Source of the DNA: Sipunculus nudus
Lineage: Eukaryota; Annelida; Sipuncula; Golfingiida; Sipunculidae
Reading direction: 5' to 3'
Length of the DNA stretch: 64,000 nucleotides
Assembly: GCA_026874595.1 (NCBI GenBank)
Contig: CM049317.1
Coordinates: forward strand, 55,524,118 to 55,588,117
Shown piece after piece: positions 1 through 12,101 of this stretch. The notes under the pieces are model-generated. The model did not search any database and was not told the origin of the DNA. It saw nothing but the letters and a program-made list of their open reading frames with translations. Made by a program: the position numbers and the translations under genes. The stretch's first letter is position 1. The number at the start of each line of letters is the position of its first letter.

Positions 1-324
1 ATTCTATGCCCTGTTGTATACCACGTTCAGGTATGAAACTCAAGTATAAACAAAAAAAAGGAGTTGTACTGTTAACACCGCCGAAACCGGGCCCAGCCAG
101 CTCCGTTGACACAGTTCGATAATCATTATTATTTTATTTATTTGGGTCTATTTTAAATAGAGAATTTATAAAAGATAGACATGAGATTGACTTTGCTATA
201 ATTGTGTATGGAATGCCATCCCAATCCAAGCGCAAAAGTATCAAAGACGCACGGTCCAGCGCAGCTCCAGCAATGTCCCCCTATGACCAACAGGGTGCAG
301 GCGCCACAATAGCGCCATTTCGAC
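1..324. other. No recognisable gene
   Basis: Mixed sequence with an AT-rich stretch around 120-200. I see no coding, RNA or repeat signature before the dispersed repeat that starts near 325. Confidence 0.5.
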
Positions 325-830
325 CCTCTGACATTAGAGAGTCTACGACCAGAGCTCTGGCTGTCAGAATGCCGTTACAATCTTCAGCGTTGAACGTACT
401 TTAAGGCTCTTTGAGATATATATTTTCGTCATTTCTGACAATGCTACATTGCGTAAAATTACGCGTTCACTTAACATAAACCAGACCAATCGTGATTTTT
501 TAGTATACTTTCTAACAACACCTAACATGAGCGAAAAAAATTCCGTTTTTACTCAGCATTTTGGTAACATCCTTCACATGTTTGTTGAACATCATGAATA
601 TAAGCATGGCTGGCACGGGTTACTGGACGTAGCTAACTTGTATGCGGTACAGAAAATGTCTCGTTACCATTAAAACGGAGTTTCAATTTTAACATGTTTA
701 TTCATCATTCCTAACCTAATGTTAAGATTATGGGCAGTTTACCACGATATGAATGCAATTTGATGGAAGACCACTGAGATGTATTCCTATATATGGCTTT
801 TGTCACTACTCAAGTTAAGCTTACCAACCC
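325..830 (+). repeat. Dispersed repeat family B, copy 1
   Basis: This block has a diverged second copy in the same orientation at about 47385-47820. Shared landmarks in the same order include a CGCCATTT start, a TATATTTTCGTCAT segment, a TTTAGTA-ACTTTCTA segment with AACACC-AACATG, a TTCCGTTTTTA segment, ATAAGCATGGCT, AAGTTAAGATTAT and a final TATGGCTT-TCAC segment. The copies differ by many substitutions and small indels, so they are old. No coding capacity is preserved. The element class is unknown; terminal repeats were not identified. Confidence 0.6.
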
Positions 831-2143
831 AATATTAATGCCTACTGAGTCTTGTTGTCACGGCTAGCGCCACAGCGGACTACGGTGAGAGTTTACCTTC
901 CGGCTCGTTGGACGGAACTGTTCAAACATGTTCCCTGTGTAGCATGAAGTCACTGAAGAACGACAAGCATTTAACTCCGCAAGCATAAAGTATAAAAACA
1001 CATTAACAGACGCGTATTAAGCTGATATATTGACGCATTTTGCTACTAAGTAAGTTCTTTTTCTAAATACCATTATCAGCATGGATTTCTATCACACAAC
1101 AAGTCCTAGTTATATATATATATATATAATTAAATATTATTATTCGAACTATTTTTCAAATGAGAATAATTATCAAGACATTATCTGATAATTAAATAAT
1201 ACAATGTAACATCCAATATATGAATCTTTATTCTCTTTTATTCTTCTTCTTTACTTTAGCTGCCCATTCACCTACCTTTTGAAAAGGAATTTATGTGAAT
1301 TATGGCCTTCTCTGTGTATATATTAATGATGCAAGGGTAATTTTGCCTGTGCAAAGTTCTTATTAACGCCTTCAAGAAGGATGTATGAATTGGTTTTTCA
1401 ACAAAATGTATGTAAACATGTGGTCAGTTGTTGCAAAACGCCATTTTCAAATAGTTTATCTGACTTGCTGCCAGTTGCCCTTGTTGAATTCGTTTTGATT
1501 ATTTTAGTGGGGCTCAAAATATTTTAACACGTTGATATGAACAAAACAAACAACCTGTGATATCCACGTTTTATGGTATTTTTTTTTATAAAAGCTCCAA
1601 GAGATTATCTTTAGTTTATAAAAAGTCAGCTTGGTAATTTGGCCCCTTAAAGGGGATCAGACACGGCATCCTTGAAGCCCTTGGCAGTGGAAGCCTTCCA
1701 CAATAGCTCGATTAAATATTTACCTCTCCAATACTACTGGGAAGGCGTTTTGAGGGCGGATGCCTCGTGTCTGTATAATTAACAACTGTGTTGTAAAGGA
1801 AAAACAGTTACTGCGAGCAGTTTTTAACGTTACCCACTCCCGACATTTGACAGTAACGTTCATTGATTAATCCGTAATTGTTTGCTGATGCAGACAAAGA
1901 ATGTGTATGACTGATTATAGATGAACATTCACTGATAATCCTAGAATCTAAGATGTGGTTCGAAATATCACCATCCTTGGGAAGATGACTATGAACAAAT
2001 TATCGTGACACTGCCAACCGAATTTTATCTCTAAATAAACGCTACCGACACACCGCTCGTTTGAATATTGTATTGTAGAAGTCTTATTGAATCGACAAAT
2101 CAACCGAGCGTGATCGAAGTAATCGTAAGACCGTAAAATGAAT
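831..2143. other. No recognisable gene; short TA microsatellite
   Basis: AT-rich DNA with a (TA)n run at about 1111-1128 and a more GC-rich patch at about 1645-1790 (GGCATCCTTGAAGCCC onward) that could be an eroded repeat. No supported exon or RNA gene seen. Confidence 0.4.
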
Positions 2144-2414
2144 TTATAAAAATTTCCTGTTTTTATATTTGCGTAAAGTAATTAAGGATCCGTTTGTGTC
2201 CATCAGCCTGTTATTATCCCTTCGCAACTTCGTTGTGAAAATGATATATTTACGCCTCCTTTCGTGCGTCCGTCGTGCCGTCCGTCGGGCCGTCTTTCCG
2301 TCCGGAATTGGCTTGTGGATCGAATGAAAGCCAACCTGTTTGGCCAAAACCTTTCATCTAGCAAATATGGCTCACCCATCTATGGATGAAAAAAATTATT
2401 CATCTTGAGGTCAC

Positions 2415-2428
2415 AGGGTCAAAGGTCA
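2415..2428 (+). promoter_or_regulatory. DR1-type half-site pair (AGGGTCAAAGGTCA)
   Basis: Two AGGTCA-like half-sites separated by one base, the consensus bound by RXR/HNF4-class nuclear receptors. An identical 14-mer lies at 2559-2572 and a degenerate one at 2704-2717, one per internal repeat unit. The sequence match is direct; any regulatory function is speculative. Confidence 0.3.
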
Positions 2429-2558
2429 CGGTCACAAGGCGCACTATTTTAAAAAGCTTGTGGTCCGATTTGAACCAAATGGTTCGGTCCAAAACCCATT
2501 ATCTTGCACCTTTTATCACCCACCCATGGATGGAGAACCCTATTGACTTTGATGTCAC

Positions 2559-2572
2559 AGGGTCAAAGGTCA
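2559..2572 (+). promoter_or_regulatory. Second DR1-type half-site pair
   Basis: Identical AGGGTCAAAGGTCA in the second unit of the same dispersed repeat, 144 bp from the first. It is probably repeat-encoded rather than evolved for a local promoter, because no nearby gene is visible. Confidence 0.3.
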
Positions 2573-2867
2573 CGGCCAGTACATCGCCCACTTCTTGAAA
2601 ATGCGTGTGGACCCATTTTAGGATAAACGTTTGACCAACACCTGTCAGTGCCATCTTGCTCATATGAATCACCCATGAAGAACCCTACTTAGTTTGAGGT
2701 CACAGGAGCAAAGGTCAAGGCCAGAGAGCTGCCCTCCTCATTTTCACACTGTGTAATACACCCGTTCTAATTATGCCCCGTACAAAGGATTGCTCCGCTT
2801 TTCGGAGCCCTTGTTGAAGTTTATATTTTGAGTAGAATTTACCCACGTTGGCAGGGGTCATACAGGA

Positions 2868-3181
2868 GGGGGGAGGGGGGCATACATCACCCTCTTTTTA
2901 GCAAGGGGTGAGTGGGTCATTGTAATAATCTCCCTGTTATTCAGGAAATAATATTCATATATTGAAAATAAAATGTATTAAAAATAAGAATAAGAGACTT
3001 TTGTTCAATTTCTGAGTTAACTATGAAATATTAAAAATCTAAACCTGGTTTAGAATTAACCTAAACTGGTAACATAATACCTTGTGTATTTAAAACCTAA
3101 TGCTTAATTTTGGTATTTTTTGATAAGCTGTCACAAACAATAAATATATTTATATATACATCTATATAAACATATTTACAA

Positions 3182-3247
<66 letters not shown>

Positions 3248-3260
3248 ATAGATAGACAGA
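2868..3260 (+). repeat. Dispersed repeat family A, copy 1 (poly-G start, TA/GATA microsatellite end)
   Basis: G-rich start (2868-2880), then a diagnostic CTAAACCTGGTTTAGAATTAAC segment split across 3038-3060, then a long microsatellite. The same order recurs near 6740-6830 and 42256-42620. The central AAACCTGGTTT is palindromic. No coding capacity; possibly a MITE or other non-autonomous element that seeds microsatellites. Confidence 0.5.
3186..3260. repeat. (TA)n then (GATA)n microsatellite
   Basis: About 26 bp of TA followed by a run of GATA units with minor interruptions, at the downstream end of repeat family A. Confidence 0.95.
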
Positions 3261-4304
3261 TATATTCACCCACCCCTTCCCCCGCCCGTTAAGATAATTT
3301 GACGCCACAACTCAAAGATCCGTGATTTAGACATAAGGGCTCTTAACGCACAAAACATGCATTATTGGCTATCTATAAAACAATTCATGGATCTTGAGCC
3401 CGTGATACAAGACTCATACGTCAGTACAGTGCTTAGATTCTGTAGCTGTTTTTAAAAAATGTACTGTATCCAGACCTTTGTGTACTAGCTCCATCGACAA
3501 ATTATCTGCAGGGCGGCCTTGGCCTATGGTCGCTGAACATCCCACGCAGTAGATGATACATACCATCAAACGGAAACGTGGGTTGGTTGAAACGTTGGAA
3601 GTTACTCGTCTTCAGAGCGTATAATCCATAATTTACGGCTACAATTTCATGACTTGTCGTTATGATTTTATATCCCTCCCTAGTTACAGTGAAAATTACC
3701 CTAACAAACATTTGACATTCAGGTCAAGCAAACGTATTCCAAATCTCATTATATTATCATAATTATTAACATAATTGCCTTGTTAAAAAAAATATTTATA
3801 TAGATTTAAAATAAAATGAGCCCGATTCTTGAAAGAAAAATTTTTTTTCTTCTTTATATTTTTCCCACTAAAACATGAGTTTTGTGTGATTTGTTCAAAA
3901 AATATTGGCACATTTATGAGCCCGGCAGTGACGTCACACACTGAGAAATCCCCTGTGACTAAAAATTCTAGATCTCAATAAAAGCACAGTATTTCTGCCA
4001 CTGTCAGTCCCAAATTCTTAGCAGAGAATAAAAATAACATGCATTACTGGATCTGAATTGTTTATAAATTTCAGTTCATGATGTCACAGGTTTACCAGCC
4101 AATCAAATCAGGGTAAAGTCTGGGATCTCTATGAAATCCTCCCATCACACAACAAACGCACGTGGAATAGGTTTACTTAACCTTCAAGACACTGTCTTCA
4201 GGTCCATTTTCGGGATAAACCAACAGCTGAAAGAGAGGGCTTAGTGTCGCCCTTCCGCCAGAGGTCGTGTCTTCTCAGCACAAACCTCTTCCATACTTCA
4301 GAAT
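3261..4304. other. No recognisable gene
   Basis: AT-rich sequence without supported exons. A CTTCCGCCAGAGGTCGTG segment at about 4252-4269 recurs at about 20004-20021, suggesting an eroded dispersed repeat ending here. The predicted short ORFs have no domain I recognise. Confidence 0.4.
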
Positions 4305-4331
4305 GGGGGGGGGGGGGGGGGGGGGGGGGGG
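4305..4331. repeat. Poly-G tract (27 nt)
   Basis: Uninterrupted G run; one of about 16 G or C homopolymers of 10 nt or more in the window. Confidence 0.95.
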
Positions 4332-6719
4332 TGGCCCCCACTAATTGTCTCAACTGTCCAACTTTAAAATCAAAATTTCTTACGTTTCAAGGAAACACCT
4401 TCAGTTTACCTGTCATATGCACATGCTTACAAAATGTTACTTTTTTAAGAGAAGTTCTTGTTGCAAAAACACCCATGTCTATGTTATTTGTTAATTTTTT
4501 TTCTATCGTATCTGAAGGGGCTGGATTAGGCCTATCCTCTTTACTAATTTATACCTACGCCGCTGGTGAATTTGGAATCCCCAGTGCATTATGGGCATAT
4601 AATTTCTATACTTACAATCCATAACCATTAGAGTCAAACACTTGTGAGTTTTACGCATTATCGGGTGAGAGCCAACGTACACATGGGTACATCGTGAACA
4701 GAACAGGCAGATCAGTACGTATACGTACACGAAAAACTTCGAAATTACCAACGGGACCTCGAAAAAGAGTTTGCATTTTCGAGGTGGTCGTCTAAGCAAG
4801 GTCTTATATACAGCGCAAAAACGAGTCGGGCCCTTGAACAAGTGGTCGTTATTTTTAGGTGGTTGCTAAAACGAGGTGGTCGTAAGACGAGCTTTCATTG
4901 TTTATACAGATAAATTTTATCTTTGAATATTTATTTTCTTCAATATCAAATAGAAAGGCTTTATAAAAGTACTATACCTTAACATTTCGCGTACATTTTA
5001 GATATGCAAGTAAAATAATTTCTAATGTATTACATATAGTCATGGAAATAACTATGGTCTCTATATATATTATAATACATGATCACCTTATAAGGAGATT
5101 GGGTTGCATATAAATCAGACCAACCCTTTGCCTTATTTAGTGTGTTTGGTTGGAGTAATATATAGTATAAGCGCTGAGCCAAATAAGCTTATAATCGGAA
5201 TTGTTTGGCTTTATAAAATTATCTTTTAGCAGTTATAAATCTAAAAACAACTTTATAACAAACATTGTCATTATGTTGCTGCTCATAAATTAAGCATTAT
5301 ATTGCATTCTTGGTTTTAATAGACTCAATATTGCAGAAATAGGCAATTACTTCTTTTTCAACTACAAAAACAAATTTAGTTTTAACACTCATGTCAAATA
5401 TACCCTTTAAATTAGGCATTTTGCAATCACGGTTCAACCCATAAGTATTTAGCTTAATTAAGTAATTCAGTAAATCACATAACAGACAGTATACCAATCA
5501 GGTCCGTGCTGCTTTTAAAACAGAGGACACAGTAAAGTAATAGGGGTCTCCCTATAACCGGAACACAAAATTTATAACCTGTTGAACCTTATTTGCCATC
5601 GGTTAATCATTAGATAACTACACTTAACCCTGTGTTATACTATGTAATGAAAGCTGTTACATATTAGAAATGAACAAGGTCCCCCCCCCCGCAATAAAAT
5701 AATAGGAATTATATTACTTAAGTATTTTGTTCATATTAATATCTGTTTACATTAAAGTCCCGATTAAAAAATATATTAATAAAAATAAAATCTGTCATTC
5801 AATAATATAAAAAAAGAATAAGGTTTTTTATATTAAATTTTCGTCATCAGTTTGATGTTACTCATATAAATATCACAGCGAGATTATTATATTAAGGACC
5901 GGAAGATTTATTTAGGAAAGAGGTAATATAAATCGATAGTGTCTCCCCATCCCAAAAAAATAGAGTAAATATTAACCAATATTCTGTAACTAATTTCTAG
6001 CTCTATAGGAAAGAACTCTTTAAGAAGCTACCTGTGGGTATTTGTAGTTTCTGCCCTGACTTTGTCAGTTCTGTTCACATGGAGAATTACAAAAAATACG
6101 GTGCATCCCCATTTTGTCGCTTCCAACGTTCAAGACCAGCTTATACTTATAATGTATTGGTATATATTATGAATTAATCTGTCCTTATTCCTGCACTGTT
6201 ACATAACGTATTGAAGAATTCAATCAATATAACTAGGTTTATTATTTAACCTGCTAGATTTTAAAGATTTCATTTTTGGAAATGTCATAAAGGAGTTCTC
6301 ATCCTATACAAGATTTATACCGATATTTTCTTCTTTCATAGATTACTATATGAGTATACTTTATCACCATGGGCCTTGCTTGCTGATAAAGCGTGAGGGG
6401 GGCCAGCTATGACAACACGACACTCTGCCGTTTTAAAAAACATTGAAAGGGGCCTGGGAATGTACTCAGTTGATTAATAATGGATGTTAGGGTGGCAGGC
6501 TGCCGCTAGAGGGAGAGAGTCCAAAGGGGTACTGGTAGAAGACTCCCGACCTCCGAGAAATATGAACAAAGGCATAGAGTCTGTCCCCGACATCTCACCC
6601 TCCAAATAACAAACAAAGCAAAATCCCTCCCAAAAATATGGTTTTTTTTTTCCAGTCACGTCACATATAATTAATACTGCAAAAATCATAACCTGTTATA
6701 TTTTAATAAATAGAATTAT
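4332..6719. other. No recognisable gene
   Basis: AT-rich DNA with a C10 run at 5681-5690. I found no exon, tRNA or element end that I could support in this 2.4-kb stretch. Confidence 0.4.
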
Positions 6720-6830
6720 TGGCTTTGGTTCCAGTTATGAGTTTACTATGTAATATTAAATCTAAACCTGGTTTAGAATAAACTTATACTGGTAAAATGA
6801 CTATATATATGTGTGTATGTGTGTGTATAT
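6720..6830 (+). repeat. Dispersed repeat family A, copy 2
   Basis: Carries TATGAGTTTACTATG-AATATTAAATCTAAACCTGGTTTAGAAT as at 3018-3060 (split here for length), then a short TA/TG microsatellite at about 6800-6832. A G14 run follows at 6979-6992. Confidence 0.5.
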
Positions 6831-8322
6831 ATCATCAATTAAAATCACCAAAAAAGCATCCTAATGCTTAGCACGGAACTTTAATCCGAACAGTGTGTGT
6901 GGGACATGAAAGGGGGAGGGTGGGTGGGGGATAAAGTAATCTGATATTAAGTTACTTGCCATCCATTTCAGGTTACCCGGGGGGGGGGGGGGTAAATGAA
7001 AATGGGAAACTTCCGGGTCTTTACGCCGGTCTAAGTGTGAACCTTTGTTACATTAGCCTCGGGCTTTCCTTGAACCAGTGACCTTTAGTTTCGCACGTGA
7101 ACTTCAGTTTCGTAGTTCAATGCCTGCGTATGTTGTTGGCTCACCTGTGCACTGAAAATGTCAAGAACGTCTTGTGGAAAAAGCAGATCATGGACAGACG
7201 GAGCCCTTTCACAAACGATCTCCCGAATACCCTGAGACTGGAGTCGGATAAGATGAAGATACGATGGAACCAGTTCACAGCATGGGCCAGTAGTTCGGCT
7301 TAGATGCAATGAACAGAAATGCTAAGGTTGCTATGAAACTGAAAGCTAACTACTTATTAGACTGGCCTAGTCGATGCAATGGTTAAGATTTACTTCCTCT
7401 CACTAACAGAGCAATCAAACCTGCTCTTGCTGTGTCGCAACGATTAGTACACGTACTGCCACTCCGTGATTAATTATATAACTGCATCTCTCTGGTCGTC
7501 CATTCTGTAGTGATTGGGGATGGCACTGAGTCACGTCTTTCGGCACACGGAATCACGTTTTATTTTACGCAATTAAGTAGCAAACGTTAATACTAAAGCC
7601 GAGGCAGGGCTTACTAACTGTTTAATTAAAAAAAAAACAAACAGATACACATTTTGATCAATTATATATTATTTGCTATTGATTATCCAGACAAGAGTGT
7701 TTCACTAGGGGATGGATCAAGAGACTTTCTATATGACGACACAGACAATATAAACCTGAAAATAAGGGCAAGGGATCCGTGGATCTATCCAACACTGTTG
7801 ACATTATTGGGTCTACAAAGATGTATGAGTGCTAACAAATGCATTGTTGAAAACTTTGCTTAATATCTTTACAAGGAAGAAAGAATTCGTCATTCTTTAC
7901 TAGCACCGCCACTTACAGATATCTTTACACTAAGGACAACCTAGACCAACCGTTAGAATGTCTGCTGCATGTTGTTATTTTGTATTTTTTCTTCAGTCAT
8001 AGTATAATGTTTAGACTACTGAATATATATAGTGACACATTTTGACAGCATTGACAGCATAACATAGTATTTTTGACATGAACAGGATATTTATTTCAAA
8101 CACCAGTTTATTTAAAACTTTAAAAAAATACATCGTTTAGATTGAAGTATTCAATAGCTGGAATACTTGACTAAGTAATCATAATTGTCGCGGGGGTATA
8201 TCTCACAAGGAAAACTCACTTTCTTTCTATAGTTGAACCCACATGATTTAGCAGCTATTTGGTAGGGTTTCCCCTGAATGTCGCCGGAGCAAAGTAGAAA
8301 GAATAGATATACTGGTGCTCTG
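6831..8322. other. No recognisable gene
   Basis: Overlapping short ORFs on both strands at 7085-7309 have no recognisable domain and no splice context that I would defend. The remainder is AT-rich and unremarkable. Confidence 0.35.
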
Positions 8323-8470
8323 TGAGATACGAAAATACTTGATCTTATAAGGGGAGTGCATAGATACGGAAATACTTGGTTTTATACGGGAAGAAGCAAG
8401 ATACGGAAGTACTTGACATTATACGGGAAGTGCGAAGATAGGGAGATACTTGGTATTAAAAGGAAAAGCA
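8323..8470 (+). repeat. ~41-bp tandem repeat, about 3.5-4 units
   Basis: Successive units read AGATACGGAAATACTTG followed by a TTATACGGGAAG-like half and a spacer of a few bases. The units are about 40-42 bp and diverged from one another. They are not open in one frame, so a local minisatellite rather than protein repeats. Confidence 0.7.
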
Positions 8471-8624
8471 GCGAATGAGGAGTGCATAAAATGAGTGATT
8501 CATAATTCATATAACATAACACAACATATATCATTAATATATACATGCAGGTCAGTCCCGGTCACTTAGCTAATTAATGTTTTAAGATACCACGGTAATC
8601 CAGATCGTTGCGTTTCTTGGTACA

Positions 8625-8870
8625 TTAACAAGGGCGATGTTTGCGATCACATGCCATACATAATGAACTCCTGGCCTTTGCAAGGCCGTGGTTTACACCT
8701 CGGTGAAGTTTTGCCGAGATGATATGAAGCAGGAGATCTAAACGTTGCTTGCGACTGGAAATCCCCTTTAAGGGTTCACGGAAAGCTGGAGGTTTTTTGA
8801 GCACTGGAGGAGATACTCGGTCTAAACCTCAATCGCGGCGAAACTTCAGAAAGTTGACTATGGCATGACG
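8625..8870 (+). repeat. Dispersed repeat family C, copy 1
   Basis: Starts with ACAAGGGCGATGTTTGCGA and ends near TCGCGGCGAAACTTC-AAAGTT. A related block occurs at about 38868-39130 (ACAAGAGCATCGCAAACGTG to TCGCGGCGAAACTAAAAGTT). Only the ends align by eye; the middle is diverged. Class unknown. Confidence 0.4.
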
Positions 8871-9711
8871 ATGCCCGCTCCCCTAACAGTCCTATCATAA
8901 AGACGTTCATGGAAGTTTCAGTCATTAATAAGATACCCGAAAATAAGGCACAATAGTCGGGGGAAATAATTATATAGTAAAATTGTTTGCCTATGCATAA
9001 AGTTATAACCTTGCCGCATATTTCCAGACATTTGACCTCATGACCCAGACGCTACGTGTCTTTCTGTTAGACACGCATGCGGCACAAAACTCTCAGGAAA
9101 TAAATTGTCAGGTGCGCATATACGTAATTTGAAATGCCGTTGTGCAATAAAAATATTCATAAACATATCTGTTTCCTTTTTGTTGATGATTTATTTAATA
9201 TCATTTGAGACATAACGCTTCTTCTATGACTCAAAAGGACATCGATGTTGAAGCCCGCACATCCCGGTTATTATCATTATTTATACATGCACCACCGACA
9301 TGACAATAAGCGGGCTTGACTGTTCTTGATTCTTTGGTGTTTTCTTCAGTTTTACTATCACCTTAACTCCTCCTAAACTTACTATACTTGCCATTACATA
9401 TTAAAGAGTAGCAGCTGGAGCTTGAGACCAGCAGTTTTGGACCTCCAGACATAAAGATTTAAATGGCACGCGTATGTTATCAGACTCTCTATCGCTGGAA
9501 AGCAAAATTGCCGTCGCAAGATCCCTGGCGTATGGGCTCCCACGCTGGTGCGCTTTTAACTGCTTTCTGTTTGTCGTGTGTAAAAGACTTCAGGGTACCA
9601 GCGACTCTGATATCGGGTGAGATAATTGGCGCTCCCGCTGGGCGGGAGCTTGGCTCCAGTTCTGCGGGAACTCTAAAAGCCTAGCGTAAATCACGTTTCG
9701 CTTTCTTACAG

Positions 9712-9811
9712 AAAATGTCATCAGATGCCCCTAACAGGCCTTTGCTGTGGGCCACCTGTATATTCTTGGTGATTTTCTCATTTATGAAAGGTATTTGGGC
9801 TAAAACAACGG
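9712..9811 (+). CDS. Candidate exon: signal-peptide-bearing N-terminus of an unidentified protein
   Basis: A pyrimidine-rich tract ending TTTCTTACAG precedes AAAATG, and the reading frame runs from the ATG at 9715 for 32 codons into a consensus donor (GG|GTATGT) at 9812. The peptide starts MSSDAPNRPLLWATC and continues through a hydrophobic core (IFLVIFSF) to about residue 29 (IWA), typical of a cleavable signal peptide or a single membrane anchor. The exon ends in phase 1. An upstream GGTGAG donor at about 9616 would make a 95-bp intron behind a 5' UTR exon. No continuation exon could be found by eye downstream, so the protein family is unknown. The splice and signal-peptide reading is inference from sequence pattern; a chance match remains possible. 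Confidence 0.4.
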
Positions 9812-12101
9812 GTATGTACCTGTTAATGCTTCACTAGCTGCTATGCAGCTTCAGCGCACTTCGCAGCACACGCAGACCAACTTATGTTGTAAATTAATAG
9901 AAAGGCAAGATGAAAAGATGTGCACCCCATTATATCATCAAAGTGGTGTTAGTAATGTACGAGACGAGAACACAGCTTGACTTCGTAATAACATAAAAGA
10001 TGACATTCTTTTCATGTTTTCTCAGCTATGATAGTGTGTTTTATATAAAGCAGCATTTGCGAAGCCCTTGCTGCGACAAAATGTATTTAATGCCTGTGCC
10101 ACCCTATATAGGGTTTTCATTTAAAGCTGTCCTCCCACTTACCGATATATTATGTCAACCGATTTTTTTCAAGCGGCTGAGAAAAGTCGACAAGCTTCAC
10201 CGAGCGCAGGTAGTGCCCGCAGAACAAACGGTTTTCTGAAATGATCGACAGATTTTTATTTTTCTGTTCATTTTGGACACTTCACTTCTGATTGCGTCTC
10301 CAGGATTGTTATATTGCCGTCAAGAATGATGAACAGAAAAGTAGTTTGTAATTCAGCCGATTCAGTGGATAACAATCGGCCGGAAAATCTTTGACATTGT
10401 CAAGGATTTAGCAGCCGATTTTTCCTGCCGGTTTAAAAAAAAACTACCGGCAGCACCCTAACATATACTGATCATACCGATGTTTCCTCCCGGAAACCCT
10501 CGACCGGAAAAAATGGTAAATGGAGGGCCAGCTTTCAGTATGCCTTATTCAAGTAAAGATTATTGTTTGGTTTATAGTCTGATATAGCCAACGGTGTGTG
10601 TGTCAAAGAAACCATGGCAAAGACACAATACATCCTGTTGAAGGCAAAATGGAAGTGCTTTCTTTACTTCGGGAAATAACCAAATGGTAAGGAAATGCAG
10701 CTTTAATTGAACGATGGAAGGGTCTGATGTCGCCCCTGGGGAACGTCTGGGCTATCCATTGCTGGTATGAAGAAGCCATGCACTATCCCAGCTTGTCGGA
10801 TTGTTCTAGTTAAGTGTTAATATGGTCATCATTGTTATGTCAGTTTTTGAAAAATCTCGCAAATCAGCTGGGGACAGATTTCACTTACGGATCATACCAT
10901 CATCTGATTCCGGTCACTAATTCTGTCCTGGTGGGATAAAAGCAATTAAATGCACCAGTGTATCGTAAATTCATGTCCGTTAAACAGAGGCAAGGTTGTT
11001 CTGACTTATATAGGAGCGGTATTAGCCATGTACTTCACAATTATGATATCTGGCACCTTCATGGTTATTAATTGCTTCCGCTAGGTGGGTGTGCTTTCAA
11101 TTGCTTTCGTGTGCTTGTGTATGTGTGTGTATGTGATTAGGTGCATTTGTATGACTGTGCGTGTGTGTTTCAATGTGGGCGTGTGATTGTGTGATTGTTC
11201 ACAACATAACTCATTCAATCATGAGAGGAATCTTATGAAATTTTCCAAGTATTTCGGCAATGGGCTAATAAAGGATGGATTAGATTTTGATGTGTTTCGG
11301 GTACATAATCAAGGTTTATTCTAAAACCTATGTAGTCACTAATGCGCCAATGTACCACGGAGTGCAGATTTCTAGCTTTACATTTGTTTTATATGTGATG
11401 TTTAGCAGTGTATATGCTCCCCCCTCGGGTGGGGGGGGGGGTGAGATGGCAGACTGTATTTAAAGCAGGATCGGTCTCTCTAGGTAGAACCGCGGGCATA
11501 AGTACCAGTGGGTATTAAACCAGTGTTGGCTGGCCTAGGGTGACCCCTTGGACACCTGAATATGCAAAATCTGAAGGAAGGCGCCAGACAGGCCCATCCA
11601 ACAAGGGGTCTGGCGCCATCCCACACGGGTGCCCGCAAATAAACATTGTAGGTAAGCATAAATTAGAGACATTTGAAAAAAAACATTAGGCAGTTACCTC
11701 CATAATTAATATTTAATAAGGATAAACCTTAACCAGAATGGGAAAATAAACACAGTCATGGTTCTAATCTTTGCTGTCAACAAACTGCCATGATGAAGAC
11801 ATAGGACAATGTAAGAACGATTGGAACAAACTCTTAAGAATCAACGAATTAAAGAATGTATTACTTGCAAGTTGTTATATGGAACCTGTACTTGCATAAC
11901 AACCGAGAGTTCCGAAAGTACGGATGAAATAAAAACAACAATTATCTTTCATCATGCAGAATGGAGGACTTCTCAATTGATGAAATTATTCATTTTCGTA
12001 TATATAACATAAAATGGCTTTGGGCTGCTTGTTGGAACGACGATAAAACTACATTGTAAGAGTTATGAAGACAAATTGCTCGGAGGGTGGGGGGGGGGGG
12101 G
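9812..12101. other. Possible intron or intergenic DNA; no supported exon
   Basis: If the exon at 9712-9811 is real, this begins its following intron. It includes a TG-rich stretch at about 11110-11170 and a G run at 11431-11441. Nothing I could confidently call coding. Confidence 0.35.

Larger units (their letters stand above)
2144..2815 (+). repeat. GGTCA-rich dispersed repeat with three ~150-bp internal units
   Basis: The block begins with a run of CCGTC/CGTCCG words (2255-2305) and then carries three imperfect units of about 150 bp (about 2362-2500, 2510-2650, 2660-2770). Each has a CACCCAT(GGATG) segment, GA(GG)T-CACAGGGTCAAAGGTCA and a following ~80-bp spacer. It closes with a small hairpin (stem GCTCCG/CGGAGC at 2792-2808) followed by CCCTTGTTG. 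From general knowledge, repeats with GGTCA-AGGTCA words and such end hairpins are widespread in bivalve genomes; I cannot name the family. ORFs here are fortuitous. Confidence 0.6.
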
